Assembly (NCBI GenBank): GCA_945868935.1
Contig: CAMBNE010000009.1
Location: 1 to 11,970, forward strand
Source of the DNA: an uncultured Clostridia bacterium
GTDB lineage: Bacteria > Bacillota > Clostridia > Oscillospirales > Acutalibacteraceae
Direction of reading: 5' to 3'
Length of the DNA: 11,970 nucleotides
Shown: piece by piece, positions 1-5,917 of the stretch
Layout of the letters: each line of letters begins with the position of its first letter
Numbering within the stretch: position 1 is the stretch's first letter
Position numbers and translations under genes: made by a program
The notes under the pieces: generated by a model
The model's database searches: none
Told to the model about the DNA's origin: nothing
The model's input: the letters and a program-made list of their open reading frames with translations, nothing else

Positions 1-74
1 CCGAGGAGGAAATTGAAAAGCTGAATAACAGCTGTAACATTCTCAACGACAACTTCAGAACGCTGTCGCTGTAA
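1..74 (+). CDS. C-terminal tail of an unidentified protein (partial)
   Basis: A reading frame enters from the left edge (first full codon at 3) and stops at a TAA at 72-74. It gives 23 residues beginning EEEIEKLNNSC and ending FRTLSL. The acidic, helix-like composition is ordinary for a protein end, but it is too short to assign to a family. No hairpin-plus-T-run terminator is visible between this stop and the promoters that begin at 111, so some read-through into the next operon is possible. Confidence 0.5.
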   Translation, partial: EEEIEKLNNSCNILNDNFRTLSL

Positions 75-110
75 AAATCGAATAAAATACCGCCGAATTT
101 TTTGATACTG

Positions 111-139
111 TTGCAATAATTACATTTGTAGTTTATAAT
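111..139 (+). promoter_or_regulatory. Promoter P1 with embedded dyad operator
   Basis: A -35-like TTGCAA (111-116) is followed after 17 bp by a perfect -10 TATAAT (134-139). The spacer contains the palindrome TACATTTGTA (121-130), so a protein bound there would block RNA polymerase. P1 lies 122 bp upstream of the first start codon and would give a long leader running through the other dyads and P2. Confidence 0.6.
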
Positions 140-232
140 TAATATATGTGGATTTAGAGGCAAAAACAAATAAAATTACAAATGTATTTTAAAATAAACT
201 ACAATTGTGGTTGACACGTAATTACAAATGTA
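121..232. promoter_or_regulatory. Cluster of four TACA-NN-TGTA operators (BlaI/MecI/CopY type)
   Basis: There are four 10-bp dyads: TACATTTGTA (121-130), TACAAATGTA (177-186), TACAATTGTG (200-209, one mismatch) and TACAAATGTA (223-232). The last three are evenly spaced at 23 bp centre to centre. The second and fourth share the 13-mer AATTACAAATGTA. TACA-NN-TGTA is the established half-site pair for the BlaI/MecI penicillinase repressors and for CopY (the cop box). No BlaI-family gene is in the window, so the repressor would be encoded elsewhere. Alternatively, the ribbon-helix-helix protein encoded just downstream could bind here and regulate itself. Confidence 0.7.
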
Positions 233-239
233 GTACTAT
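211..239 (+). promoter_or_regulatory. Promoter P2 of the RHH-SPFH operon, with embedded operator
   Basis: A consensus -35 TTGACA (211-216), a 17-bp spacer and a -10 TACTAT (234-239) lie just upstream of the first gene of the operon. The dyad TACAAATGTA (223-232) fills the spacer, the same arrangement as in P1. Transcription would begin near 246, almost at the ribosome site of the first gene, so P2 gives nearly no leader. A near-consensus promoter covered by an operator suggests a strong unit held off until induced. Confidence 0.75.
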
Positions 240-260
240 AGTAACAGAAAGGTGAAGTAA

Positions 261-452
261 ATGAATAAAAAACTAATTATTACTTCAAAAAAGTACAGAG
301 GCGGAACTATGGTAGTGTCATCAAGACTTACGAATGAACTGGTTGAAGAACTTGACAAAATTGCTGAACAGACGGGACGTACAAGGAATGAAATCATTCA
401 GATGTGTCTGGAATTTGCTGTTGAAAACCTTGAAATCAAGGAGGACGACTAA
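261..452 (+). CDS. Small ribbon-helix-helix (CopG/Arc-type) DNA-binding protein
   Basis: This is a 63-aa protein. Residues about 17-60 fit the ribbon-helix-helix pattern: a short strand (MVVSSRL), a first helix (TNELVEELDKIAEQTG), the turn motif TGRTRNEI, and a second helix. Such proteins bind DNA as dimers through the paired strand. The ATG at 261 has an AAAGGTGA site (248-255) at good spacing and is preferred. An in-frame ATG at 309, behind GAGGCGG, would give a bare 47-aa core. The gene lies 22 bp downstream of the P2 -10 box and abuts the SPFH gene, so it probably regulates its own operon, perhaps through the dyads upstream. No toxin-like partner follows, so it is not an obvious antitoxin. 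The family call is fairly firm; the target is inference. Confidence 0.8.
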   Translation: MNKKLIITSKKYRGGTMVVSSRLTNELVEELDKIAEQTGRTRNEIIQMCLEFAVENLEIKEDD

Positions 453-1634
453 ATGCCCAGATTCTTTGACGTCATAAAGTACGAGGGGGATAACAGCACC
501 TTTATATGGAAATATCCACGTGAAGATTTCAACACACTGTCACAGCTGATTGTCCACGAAAATCAGGAAGCCGTTTTCTTCTTGAACGGTCAGGCTCTTG
601 ATTTGTTCGGTCCGGGCAGATACACTCTTAAAACTCAGAACATTCCTCTTTTGGGCAGAGCGCTCAGGCTTGCAAGCGGCGGAATTTCACCTTTTCACTG
701 CGAGGTTTATTTCATCAATAAAACCGAGCAGATGGCCATAAAATGGGGAACTGACACAAGAGTACAGTTTGTTGAGCCAACCTATAAATTCCCCTTGTCG
801 CTGGGTGCGTCGGGTGAGATGAGCTTGCAGGCAGTTGACAGCAAAAGACTGCTTGTAAAGCTTGTCGGAACGGAAAACGGACTTACTCAGCAGTCGCTGA
901 CAAGGTGTTTCAGGGCGTTTTTGATGACCAAGGTCAAAACCTACATTGCTCAGACAATCAAGTCGGAAAGCATAAGCATTTTTGAAATTGACGAAAATCT
1001 CACGAGATTTTCAGAGGCAATCAAAAAACTGCTTGTTCCCGACTTTGCCGATTACGGCGTGTCGCTTGAACGCTTTTTTGTTTCCAAGGTGATGAAGCCT
1101 GAAGGTGACGCTCAGTATGAAAAATTCAAGGAGCTTCATTTTCGTCAGTATGCAGACATTGCAGAGGCAAAGCTTAAACAGCAGACCGAAATTATCCACG
1201 CCGAAACCGAAGCGCAAAAGACGGTTATCGACTCAAAGGCTCAGGCGACAAAGCGTTCGCAGGAGGGATATACATACAGTCAGGAGCGTGGATTTGACGT
1301 GGCTGAAAAAATTGCTCAGAACGAGGCTGTGGGCGAATTCACCAATATGGGAGTAGGCTTTGGCACTATGGCTGGCGTTGGCGGCGCTGTGGGTTCAATG
1401 GTCGGCAATATGATGAGAGATGCAGTTGATTCTTCTCAGAGAAATTCCGCACCGACTCAGGCTGAGTTGAGATTCTGCGAAAACTGCGGTGCAAAAATAA
1501 GCGCAGGAGCGTCATTCTGTGAGGAGTGCGGTACACCTGCTGCAAGCTCACCCGATTTCTGCAAAAATTGCGGATATGCTTTTGAACGCAGGGGAAAGTT
1601 CTGTCCGAAGTGCGGTACAAAAAGAGGTGAATAA
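453..1634 (+). CDS. SPFH-domain (YdjI-like) protein with two C-terminal zinc ribbons
   Basis: This 393-aa protein starts directly after the previous stop, with AAGGAGG at 438-444. Residues about 30-210 look like the bacterial SPFH/'virion core protein-like' domain typified by Bacillus subtilis YdjI. A charged helical stretch (about 220-290) follows, then a Gly/Met-rich apolar segment (298-322) that could sit in or on a membrane. Two treble Cys4 ribbons come last: C342/C345/C356/C359 and C370/C373/C384/C387, both CX2C-X10-CX2C. There is no signal peptide, so it is probably cytoplasmic and membrane-associated. In B. subtilis, YdjI is encoded with PspA, YdjG and YdjH and helps bring PspA to the membrane. 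Here two membrane proteins follow, but no PspA is seen. A role in membrane stress or organisation is inferred from the family and its neighbours. Confidence 0.85.
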   Translation: MPRFFDVIKYEGDNSTFIWKYPREDFNTLSQLIVHENQEAVFFLNGQALDLFGPGRYTLKTQNIPLLGRALRLASGGISPFHCEVYFINKTEQMAIKWGTDTRVQFVEPTYKFPLSLGASGEMSLQAVDSKRLLVKLVGTENGLTQQSLTRCFRAFLMTKVKTYIAQTIKSESISIFEIDENLTRFSEAIKKLLVPDFADYGVSLERFFVSKVMKPEGDAQYEKFKELHFRQYADIAEAKLKQQTEIIHAETEAQKTVIDSKAQATKRSQEGYTYSQERGFDVAEKIAQNEAVGEFTNMGVGFGTMAGVGGAVGSMVGNMMRDAVDSSQRNSAPTQAELRFCENCGAKISAGASFCEECGTPAASSPDFCKNCGYAFERRGKFCPKCGTKRGE

Positions 1635-1639
1635 AAATT

Positions 1640-2326
1640 ATGAAGTCTTTTAAGGTTTATACCGTAATCTGGGCGTTGTGCTTTGTTGTGTTCAGCCTTG
1701 CGGCATTTCTGATACCTCTGCCGACAAGATTCTGCGGTGTATTCTGGGTTGGTTACATATTCATTACTGTTACCTTTTTACTTCAGCTTGCCTGTTCGTT
1801 TTTTGCGTTGAAATCAAACGAGCCTCAAAAGACCGTATACAACCTGCCGACGTTTAAAGCAAGTTTTACAGGACTTGCTGCAATGCTTATTGCAGGCGGA
1901 TTTGCAATGATTATTCCGTCATTCCCGATGTGGCTTTGCATTTTGCTTTGCTCGGCAGTGCTTGCGGCAACACTTATCGGTGTTATACTTACGCTTGTGT
2001 TTTCGAAAACCGTAAGCGGTATCGACAAAAAAGTCAGAACGTATTCTTTTGTTATGAGGTCGCTTACAGCTGATGCGGAGCATATTATGGCGTCAGCCGA
2101 TGAGCCTGAAATAAAAGCAACGGCTAAAAAGGTTTATGAGGCGATAAGATTCAGCGACGTTATGTCGAATTCTGCACTTGAACAGCTTGATACAAGTATT
2201 CAGCGACAGTTTTCGGCTTTTGAGGAAGCTGTGTCTTCAAAAGATACTGAGCTTTCTGTGGCTCTGGGTGAGGAGCTTCTGGTATTGATTGACGAACGCA
2301 ACAAGAGGTGCAGGCTTCTGAAATAG
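1640..2326 (+). CDS. Four-helix membrane protein of unknown function
   Basis: This 228-aa protein begins 5 nt after the SPFH stop, with AGAGGTGA (1623-1630) inside the end of that gene, so the two are probably translated together. Four apolar segments are visible at about 7-27, 33-57, 75-94 and 97-121. A soluble, helical C-terminal half (about 125-228) follows, rich in Glu, Ala and Ser and ending in a basic RNKRCRLLK. The C-terminal part is most likely cytoplasmic. I do not recognise a named family. Its place between an SPFH protein and a zinc-ribbon membrane protein suggests it is a membrane partner of the SPFH scaffold, analogous in position to YdjH, but no sequence likeness to YdjH is claimed. 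Confidence 0.8.
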   Translation: MKSFKVYTVIWALCFVVFSLAAFLIPLPTRFCGVFWVGYIFITVTFLLQLACSFFALKSNEPQKTVYNLPTFKASFTGLAAMLIAGGFAMIIPSFPMWLCILLCSAVLAATLIGVILTLVFSKTVSGIDKKVRTYSFVMRSLTADAEHIMASADEPEIKATAKKVYEAIRFSDVMSNSALEQLDTSIQRQFSAFEEAVSSKDTELSVALGEELLVLIDERNKRCRLLK

Positions 2327-2352
2327 ATTTCAGAAACTTCAGGAGGAAAGAA

Positions 2353-3846
2353 ATGGGTAATGAAAATGTAAATTCCTCGGCAGTTTTTTGCTCGAACTGC
2401 GGAGGTCAGCTTGAAATTGACACTTCAAAGGAGTATACGGAATGTCCGTACTGCGGCACGAAATATTCGGTTTCTGATTTACTCGGCGACACCGAAGCGG
2501 TCAGAGTTGAAAAAATAAAATCGCAGGCGTACAAAGAAGTTGAAAAAGGCAGACAGCAGATTGAGTCGGAGCGTTTAAGGCAGGAGGCTCAGAAAAACGA
2601 GGAGGAGACAGTAAGAAAATTTAAAAAGGGAATCCTGAGTAAATTACTTGTGGTATTTATAATTATTGACTCGCTTTTTACGGTTCTTGCGTTTGTAAAC
2701 GGCAGTATTGCTTCAGGCTTAGTCTGCTTGCTTGGGATAGTCCTGTATATTTTATCCTTCCTTTTAGGTCTGCGAATTATCAAGACGAAGGCTAAAAACT
2801 TATATATTATAACGACTATTGTGGCTTTGATACTGGCTTTTCCGTTTCTTGCGCTTATGGGAAATAAAAGCTATACACAGGATTATAAAGATTTTGATTG
2901 GAATTATATTAAGCTGCACGAGTTTTTGCCCGAACCAAAATCACACAGCGGTGATGTTATTTCAAATACAGACGAATCATTGTATATGGACATCAAAGCG
3001 TCTGAAAGCGAATTTGATGAATATGTAAAATCCTGCAAAGAAATGGGATATACTGTTGAAGCAAATGAATCAAACCAATTATATTCTGCTTTCAACAGCG
3101 ACGGATATGACCTTTCGCTTATTTTCTATGATGACCATTACAGTTTAGAACTTAACGCACCGGAAAAAATGGAAGAAATTGAATGGCCTGACAGCTCCCT
3201 TGCAAAAATGCTCCCTGTTCCAAAGTCAAAAACAGGAAAGATAAATAATGATTCTTCAAATTACCTGAGCGTTTTGATTGATAAAACATCAGAGAGCGAC
3301 TTTAAAGAGTATGTAAAGGCTTGCAAGGAAAAGGGGTTTGACGTTGACTACAGCAACGGAGATGATTATTACCGTGCTAAAAACAGCAAGGGCTATAGCC
3401 TTGAGGTTTCACTTTCAGCGTTTGATGTTATGAAGATATATCTTTCGGCACCCGAAGAAGAAACTACGGAAGCTGAAACTTCAAAAGCTGAAAGTTCAAA
3501 AGCCGAAAGTTCAAAAGCAGAGAGCTCAAAGACCGAGAGTTCAAAGAAAGAAAGCTCAAAGTCGGAGCAATCGAGCAAATCCACAGAAGGTGTTACGCCT
3601 GAATTTAAAGAAGCTATGGACAGCTACGAGGAGTTCTTTGACGAGTACATTGACTTTATGGTAAGGTATTCCGAGTCGGACAATCCTCTTGAGATGATGG
3701 ACGAGTATTATGATTATCTGAACAAATATTCAGAAACTATGCAGGAGCTCAGCGATATGGAGGATAAGGAAGTGACAGACGCTGACAGACTGTATTATAT
3801 TGAAGTCCAGACACGAATTCTTGATAAGCTTTCAAAAGTTGAATAA
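2353..3846 (+). CDS. Zinc-ribbon membrane protein with duplicated outer domains and a Ser/Lys/Glu linker
   Basis: The start is placed at 2353, behind a consensus AGGAGG (2341-2346) 6 nt away, giving 497 aa. An earlier in-frame ATG at 2308 overlaps the previous gene and has no better ribosome site. Order: a Cys4 ribbon (C13, C16, C31, C34); a charged, coiled-coil-like helix (48-92); three membrane helices (about 95-115, 119-143, 150-169); two related domains of about 90 residues (182-270 and 277-367); a low-complexity linker of S-S-K-A-E units (374-410); and a helical, very acidic C-terminal domain (413-497). The ribbon should be inside the cell and the repeats outside. Each repeat has a L-P-x-P-K-S start and a later EYVKxCKExG segment. 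Similar proteins occur in Ruminococcus-type genomes, but their function is unknown to me. The ribbon shared with the SPFH protein suggests they work together. Confidence 0.85.
   Translation: MGNENVNSSAVFCSNCGGQLEIDTSKEYTECPYCGTKYSVSDLLGDTEAVRVEKIKSQAYKEVEKGRQQIESERLRQEAQKNEEETVRKFKKGILSKLLVVFIIIDSLFTVLAFVNGSIASGLVCLLGIVLYILSFLLGLRIIKTKAKNLYIITTIVALILAFPFLALMGNKSYTQDYKDFDWNYIKLHEFLPEPKSHSGDVISNTDESLYMDIKASESEFDEYVKSCKEMGYTVEANESNQLYSAFNSDGYDLSLIFYDDHYSLELNAPEKMEEIEWPDSSLAKMLPVPKSKTGKINNDSSNYLSVLIDKTSESDFKEYVKACKEKGFDVDYSNGDDYYRAKNSKGYSLEVSLSAFDVMKIYLSAPEEETTEAETSKAESSKAESSKAESSKTESSKKESSKSEQSSKSTEGVTPEFKEAMDSYEEFFDEYIDFMVRYSESDNPLEMMDEYYDYLNKYSETMQELSDMEDKEVTDADRLYYIEVQTRILDKLSKVE
3472..3561 (+). 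repeat. Six tandem 15-bp units coding A-E-S-S-K
   Basis: Six in-frame 15-nt units each encode A/T/K-E-S/T-S-K. A degenerate seventh (SEQSSK) follows. The first three units are nearly identical at the DNA level (GCTGAAAGTTCAAAA type) while later ones differ at third positions, so the copies have drifted but the peptide is kept. In the protein this is a flexible, charged linker between the duplicated outer domains and the C-terminal helical domain. Copy number could vary between strains by slippage. Confidence 0.85.
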
Positions 3847-3860
3847 TTATATATGACAAA

Positions 3861-3909
3861 AAACAGTCGGTTATTCTCAAAAAGGAGAACAGCCGACTGT
3901 TTTATTTTT
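3861..3909. terminator. Bidirectional intrinsic terminator between convergent units
   Basis: A perfect 10-bp stem (AAACAGTCGG at 3861-3870 with CCGACTGTTT at 3893-3902) is extended inward by TTCTC/GAGAA (3874-3878/3885-3889). It is followed by a T-rich run on the plus strand (3900-3909). On the minus strand a run of six Ts follows the same stem. It therefore ends both the SPFH operon and the minus-strand spoVAC gene. Confidence 0.9.
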
Positions 3910-3938
3910 GGAAACTACGTGTCGAGGCACTCGACTTG

Positions 3939-4394
3939 CTAAAACAGCGTAATGCCGAACATATGCAGAATCCAGAGCACAGCACCGTAGATTATCGACG
4001 CCGATACGCCGTATACGATTACGGGACCTGCGATGATGAACAGCTTTGCTCCCAAGCCTGCAACATAGCCCTCTGACTTGAACTCGATTGCAGGTGAGGA
4101 AACGGCGTTTGCAAAACCTGTAATCGGTACGAGCGTTCCTGCGCCTGCGTGCTTTGCGATTTTGTCGTACACTCCGATTGCCGTCAGCAGTATTCCCAGA
4201 AACACAAGCGTTACAGAAGTGAGCGTTTTTGCCTGCTGTTCTTCAATTCCGATTGCACCGTAAAGGTTGATAAGTCCCTGACCTATAGTGCAGATTGCTC
4301 CGCCGATTAAAAAGGCTTTGAGTCCGTTCACAAAACATTTACTTTTCGGTGAATTTTTCTTCACAATTTTATCGTATTCTTGTGGTGAAATCAT
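3939..4394 (-). CDS. spoVAC: SpoVAC, stage V sporulation membrane protein
   Basis: This 151-aa membrane protein has the SpoVAC hallmarks: GGAICTIGQG (31-40), ending the first membrane helix, and the conserved run from about 69 to 109 with GVYDKIAKHAGAG and PITGFANAVSSPA. About four apolar segments are present. Its length equals that of B. subtilis SpoVAC (about 150 aa). In spore formers SpoVAC helps move dipicolinic acid across the spore inner membrane, where it acts as a mechanosensitive channel. The ATG at 4394 has AAAGGGG about 6 nt upstream on its strand. The usual neighbours spoVAD and spoVAE are absent: it is flanked by a terminator downstream and a MITE-like element upstream, so it is a single-gene unit here. 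I could not recognise a convincing forespore promoter upstream. Confidence 0.9.
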   Translation of the reverse strand: MISPQEYDKIVKKNSPKSKCFVNGLKAFLIGGAICTIGQGLINLYGAIGIEEQQAKTLTSVTLVFLGILLTAIGVYDKIAKHAGAGTLVPITGFANAVSSPAIEFKSEGYVAGLGAKLFIIAGPVIVYGVSASIIYGAVLWILHMFGITLF

Positions 4395-4459
4395 ATGATA
4401 CCCCTTTTGTTATCTGTTCTTTACCTTTATTTTGTCCGTATTTTAAATATTTATGTTTA

Positions 4460-4631
4460 GGAAACACTGAATAAATCACGTATAAATACTGTTTGCATAT
4501 CTTGTTTGCATATTTTCCGTCAGCTTACCCAAAAAATCCTCGTAATGCGTCAGCATTACTGCGGTTTATTTGTATAACCTGACGAAAAATCTGACGGCAC
4601 AATATGTGCAAACGATTTAATCAGTGTTTCC
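4460..4631. mobile_element. 172-bp MITE-like element with 18-bp terminal inverted repeats
   Basis: The ends GGAAACACTGAATAAATC (4460-4477) and GATTTAATCAGTGTTTCC (4614-4631) are inverted copies with one mismatch. Further nested complementarity lies inside: GTTTGCATAT (4491-4500) with ATATGTGCAAAC (4602-4613), CCGTCAG (4517-4523) with CTGACGG (4591-4597), and a small central palindrome (4543-4558). An 11-bp direct repeat, TGTTTGCATAT, occurs at 4490 and 4503. There is no coding sequence. The size and ends suit a non-autonomous transposable element moved by a transposase encoded elsewhere. No clear target duplication is seen at the borders. It fills most of the gap between the divergent spoVAC and desulfurase genes. 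Confidence 0.7.
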
Positions 4632-4643
4632 ATAAAATTTTAC

Positions 4644-4672
4644 TTTATTTTTCTTACGGTATGTTGTATAAT
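4644..4672 (+). promoter_or_regulatory. Probable promoter of the cysteine desulfurase-thiI operon
   Basis: A perfect -10 TATAAT (4667-4672) has a weak -35 TTTATT (4644-4649) 17 bp upstream. It lies just outside the right end of the MITE-like element, so the element does not separate it from the gene. Its position decides the start of the next gene: the in-frame ATG at 4671 overlaps the -10 box and cannot be on this transcript. Confidence 0.6.
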
Positions 4673-4718
4673 GTTAAATGTATATTTATATGCAACTGAA
4701 ATGTATGGGGGGATTGAT

Positions 4719-5846
4719 TTGGAACATTATCTTGACAACAGCGCAACTACTGCTGTTTCTCAGAAAGCGGCTGAAAAAGCATACAGGATAATGGTCGAAA
4801 ATTACGGCAATCCCTCATCTCTGCACCTTAAAGGAATTAATGCGGAGAAAGAGCTTGAATCGGCGAGAAAGTCCGTTGCCGCAAAGCTCGGTGCGCAGAG
4901 TGAAGAGATTTTCTTTACAAGCGGCGGCACTGAGGCTAACAACACCGCGCTTTTCGGCGTTGCACAGGCTAAAAAAAGACGTGGAAACAAGGTTATTATT
5001 TCCTCTGTTGAGCACAGCAGTGTTATTGAGTCGGCGCAGAAGCTTGAAAACGACGGCTTTGAGGTTGTGAGAATTTCGCCGAATGAGAACGGAATAATCA
5101 CTCCCGAAAGCGTTTTGAGTGAGGTTGATGAAAACACAATCCTTGTTTCAGTTATGTGCGTCAACAACGAAACGGGTGCGGTAATGCCCGTAAGCGATAT
5201 TTTTTCTGCTGTTAAGGATAAGAACAGCGAGGTAATCTGCCACACCGACGCTGTTCAGGCATTCGGCAAAATTGCGCTTAATGCAAGGCGGCTTTGTGCG
5301 GATTTAATTACCGTCAGCGCACACAAGGTTCACGCACCGAAGGGGTGCGGAGCACTGTACATAAAAAAGGGCGTTCGCATTGTTCCTCATCAGTACGGCG
5401 GCGAGCAGGAGAAGAAAATCCGCCCCGGTACCGAGGCACTGCCGCTGATTGCGGCGTTCGGAGTTGCCTGCGAGGAATTTAAAATTGAAGAAAATTATCA
5501 GAATATATCGGAGCTGAACGAATATGCAAGGCAAAAGCTGAAAAGCATTGACGGTGTAAGCATAAATTCACCCGAAAACGCTCTGCCGTATGTGCTTAAT
5601 ATTTCGGCAGGCAGAGTGAGGAGCGAAACAATGCTCCATTTTCTTGAAGAATTTGACGTTTTTGTTTCTTCGGGAAGCGCCTGCGCAAAGGGCAAGCCGA
5701 GCCACGTGCTGAGTGCAATGGGACTTTCAAGAGAACGTGCAGACAGTGCACTGAGAATCAGCTTTTCAAAATACAACTGCAAAGAGGACATTGACGTGCT
5801 TTGCAAATGCATTGAAACAGGACTGTCGGTGCTGGCACACAGGTAA
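4719..5846 (+). CDS. Cysteine desulfurase (IscS/NifS family, NifZ-like partner of ThiI)
   Basis: This PLP enzyme takes sulfur from L-cysteine, leaving alanine and an enzyme-bound persulfide. The TTG at 4719, 6 nt after a run of six Gs (4707-4712), gives a 375-aa protein starting MEHYLDNSATT, the usual family start. In-frame ATGs at 4671 and 4701 lack ribosome sites, and the first lies inside the -10 box. Visible motifs are GGTEAN (69-74), HTDAVQ (175-180), the PLP lysine in SAHKVHAPKG (K203) and the catalytic cysteine in SSGSACAKGKPSH (C322). The length matches the family (about 380-400). It lies 71 nt before thiI in the same direction. That pairing is common in Firmicutes and points to tRNA 4-thiouridine synthesis rather than general iron-sulfur assembly, which usually has iscU/sufU nearby. 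Confidence 0.93.
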   Translation: MEHYLDNSATTAVSQKAAEKAYRIMVENYGNPSSLHLKGINAEKELESARKSVAAKLGAQSEEIFFTSGGTEANNTALFGVAQAKKRRGNKVIISSVEHSSVIESAQKLENDGFEVVRISPNENGIITPESVLSEVDENTILVSVMCVNNETGAVMPVSDIFSAVKDKNSEVICHTDAVQAFGKIALNARRLCADLITVSAHKVHAPKGCGALYIKKGVRIVPHQYGGEQEKKIRPGTEALPLIAAFGVACEEFKIEENYQNISELNEYARQKLKSIDGVSINSPENALPYVLNISAGRVRSETMLHFLEEFDVFVSSGSACAKGKPSHVLSAMGLSRERADSALRISFSKYNCKEDIDVLCKCIETGLSVLAHR

Positions 5847-5850
5847 ATTT

Positions 5851-5882
5851 AATTCGGAATTCGGAATGCGTAATTCGGAATT
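5851..5882. repeat. Two copies of palindrome AATTCGGAATT between desulfurase and thiI
   Basis: AATTCGGAATT occurs at 5851-5861 and 5872-5882, 21 bp apart, which is two helical turns. A further ATTCGGA overlaps the first copy (5859-5865). The spacing would suit a dimeric DNA-binding protein. Equally, this resembles a decayed short dispersed repeat common in clostridial intergenic DNA. No function is assigned. Confidence 0.5.
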
Positions 5883-5917
5883 AATGGAAATACATTAGTT
5901 TAATTTAGGGAAGGCAT

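Noticed and set aside
261..1634. Toxin-antitoxin pair formed by the ribbon-helix-helix protein and the next gene
   Set aside because: The next gene encodes a 393-aa SPFH and zinc-ribbon protein, not a small toxin such as ParE, RelE or MazF.
453..1634. Prophage origin, because the SPFH family is sometimes labelled virion core protein
   Set aside because: The label is historical. No integrase, capsid, terminase or lysis gene is near, and the operon context is that of a cellular membrane protein.
3472..3567. CRISPR array or non-coding tandem repeat
   Set aside because: The 15-bp units are in frame, have no spacers and code a simple linker inside a long gene.
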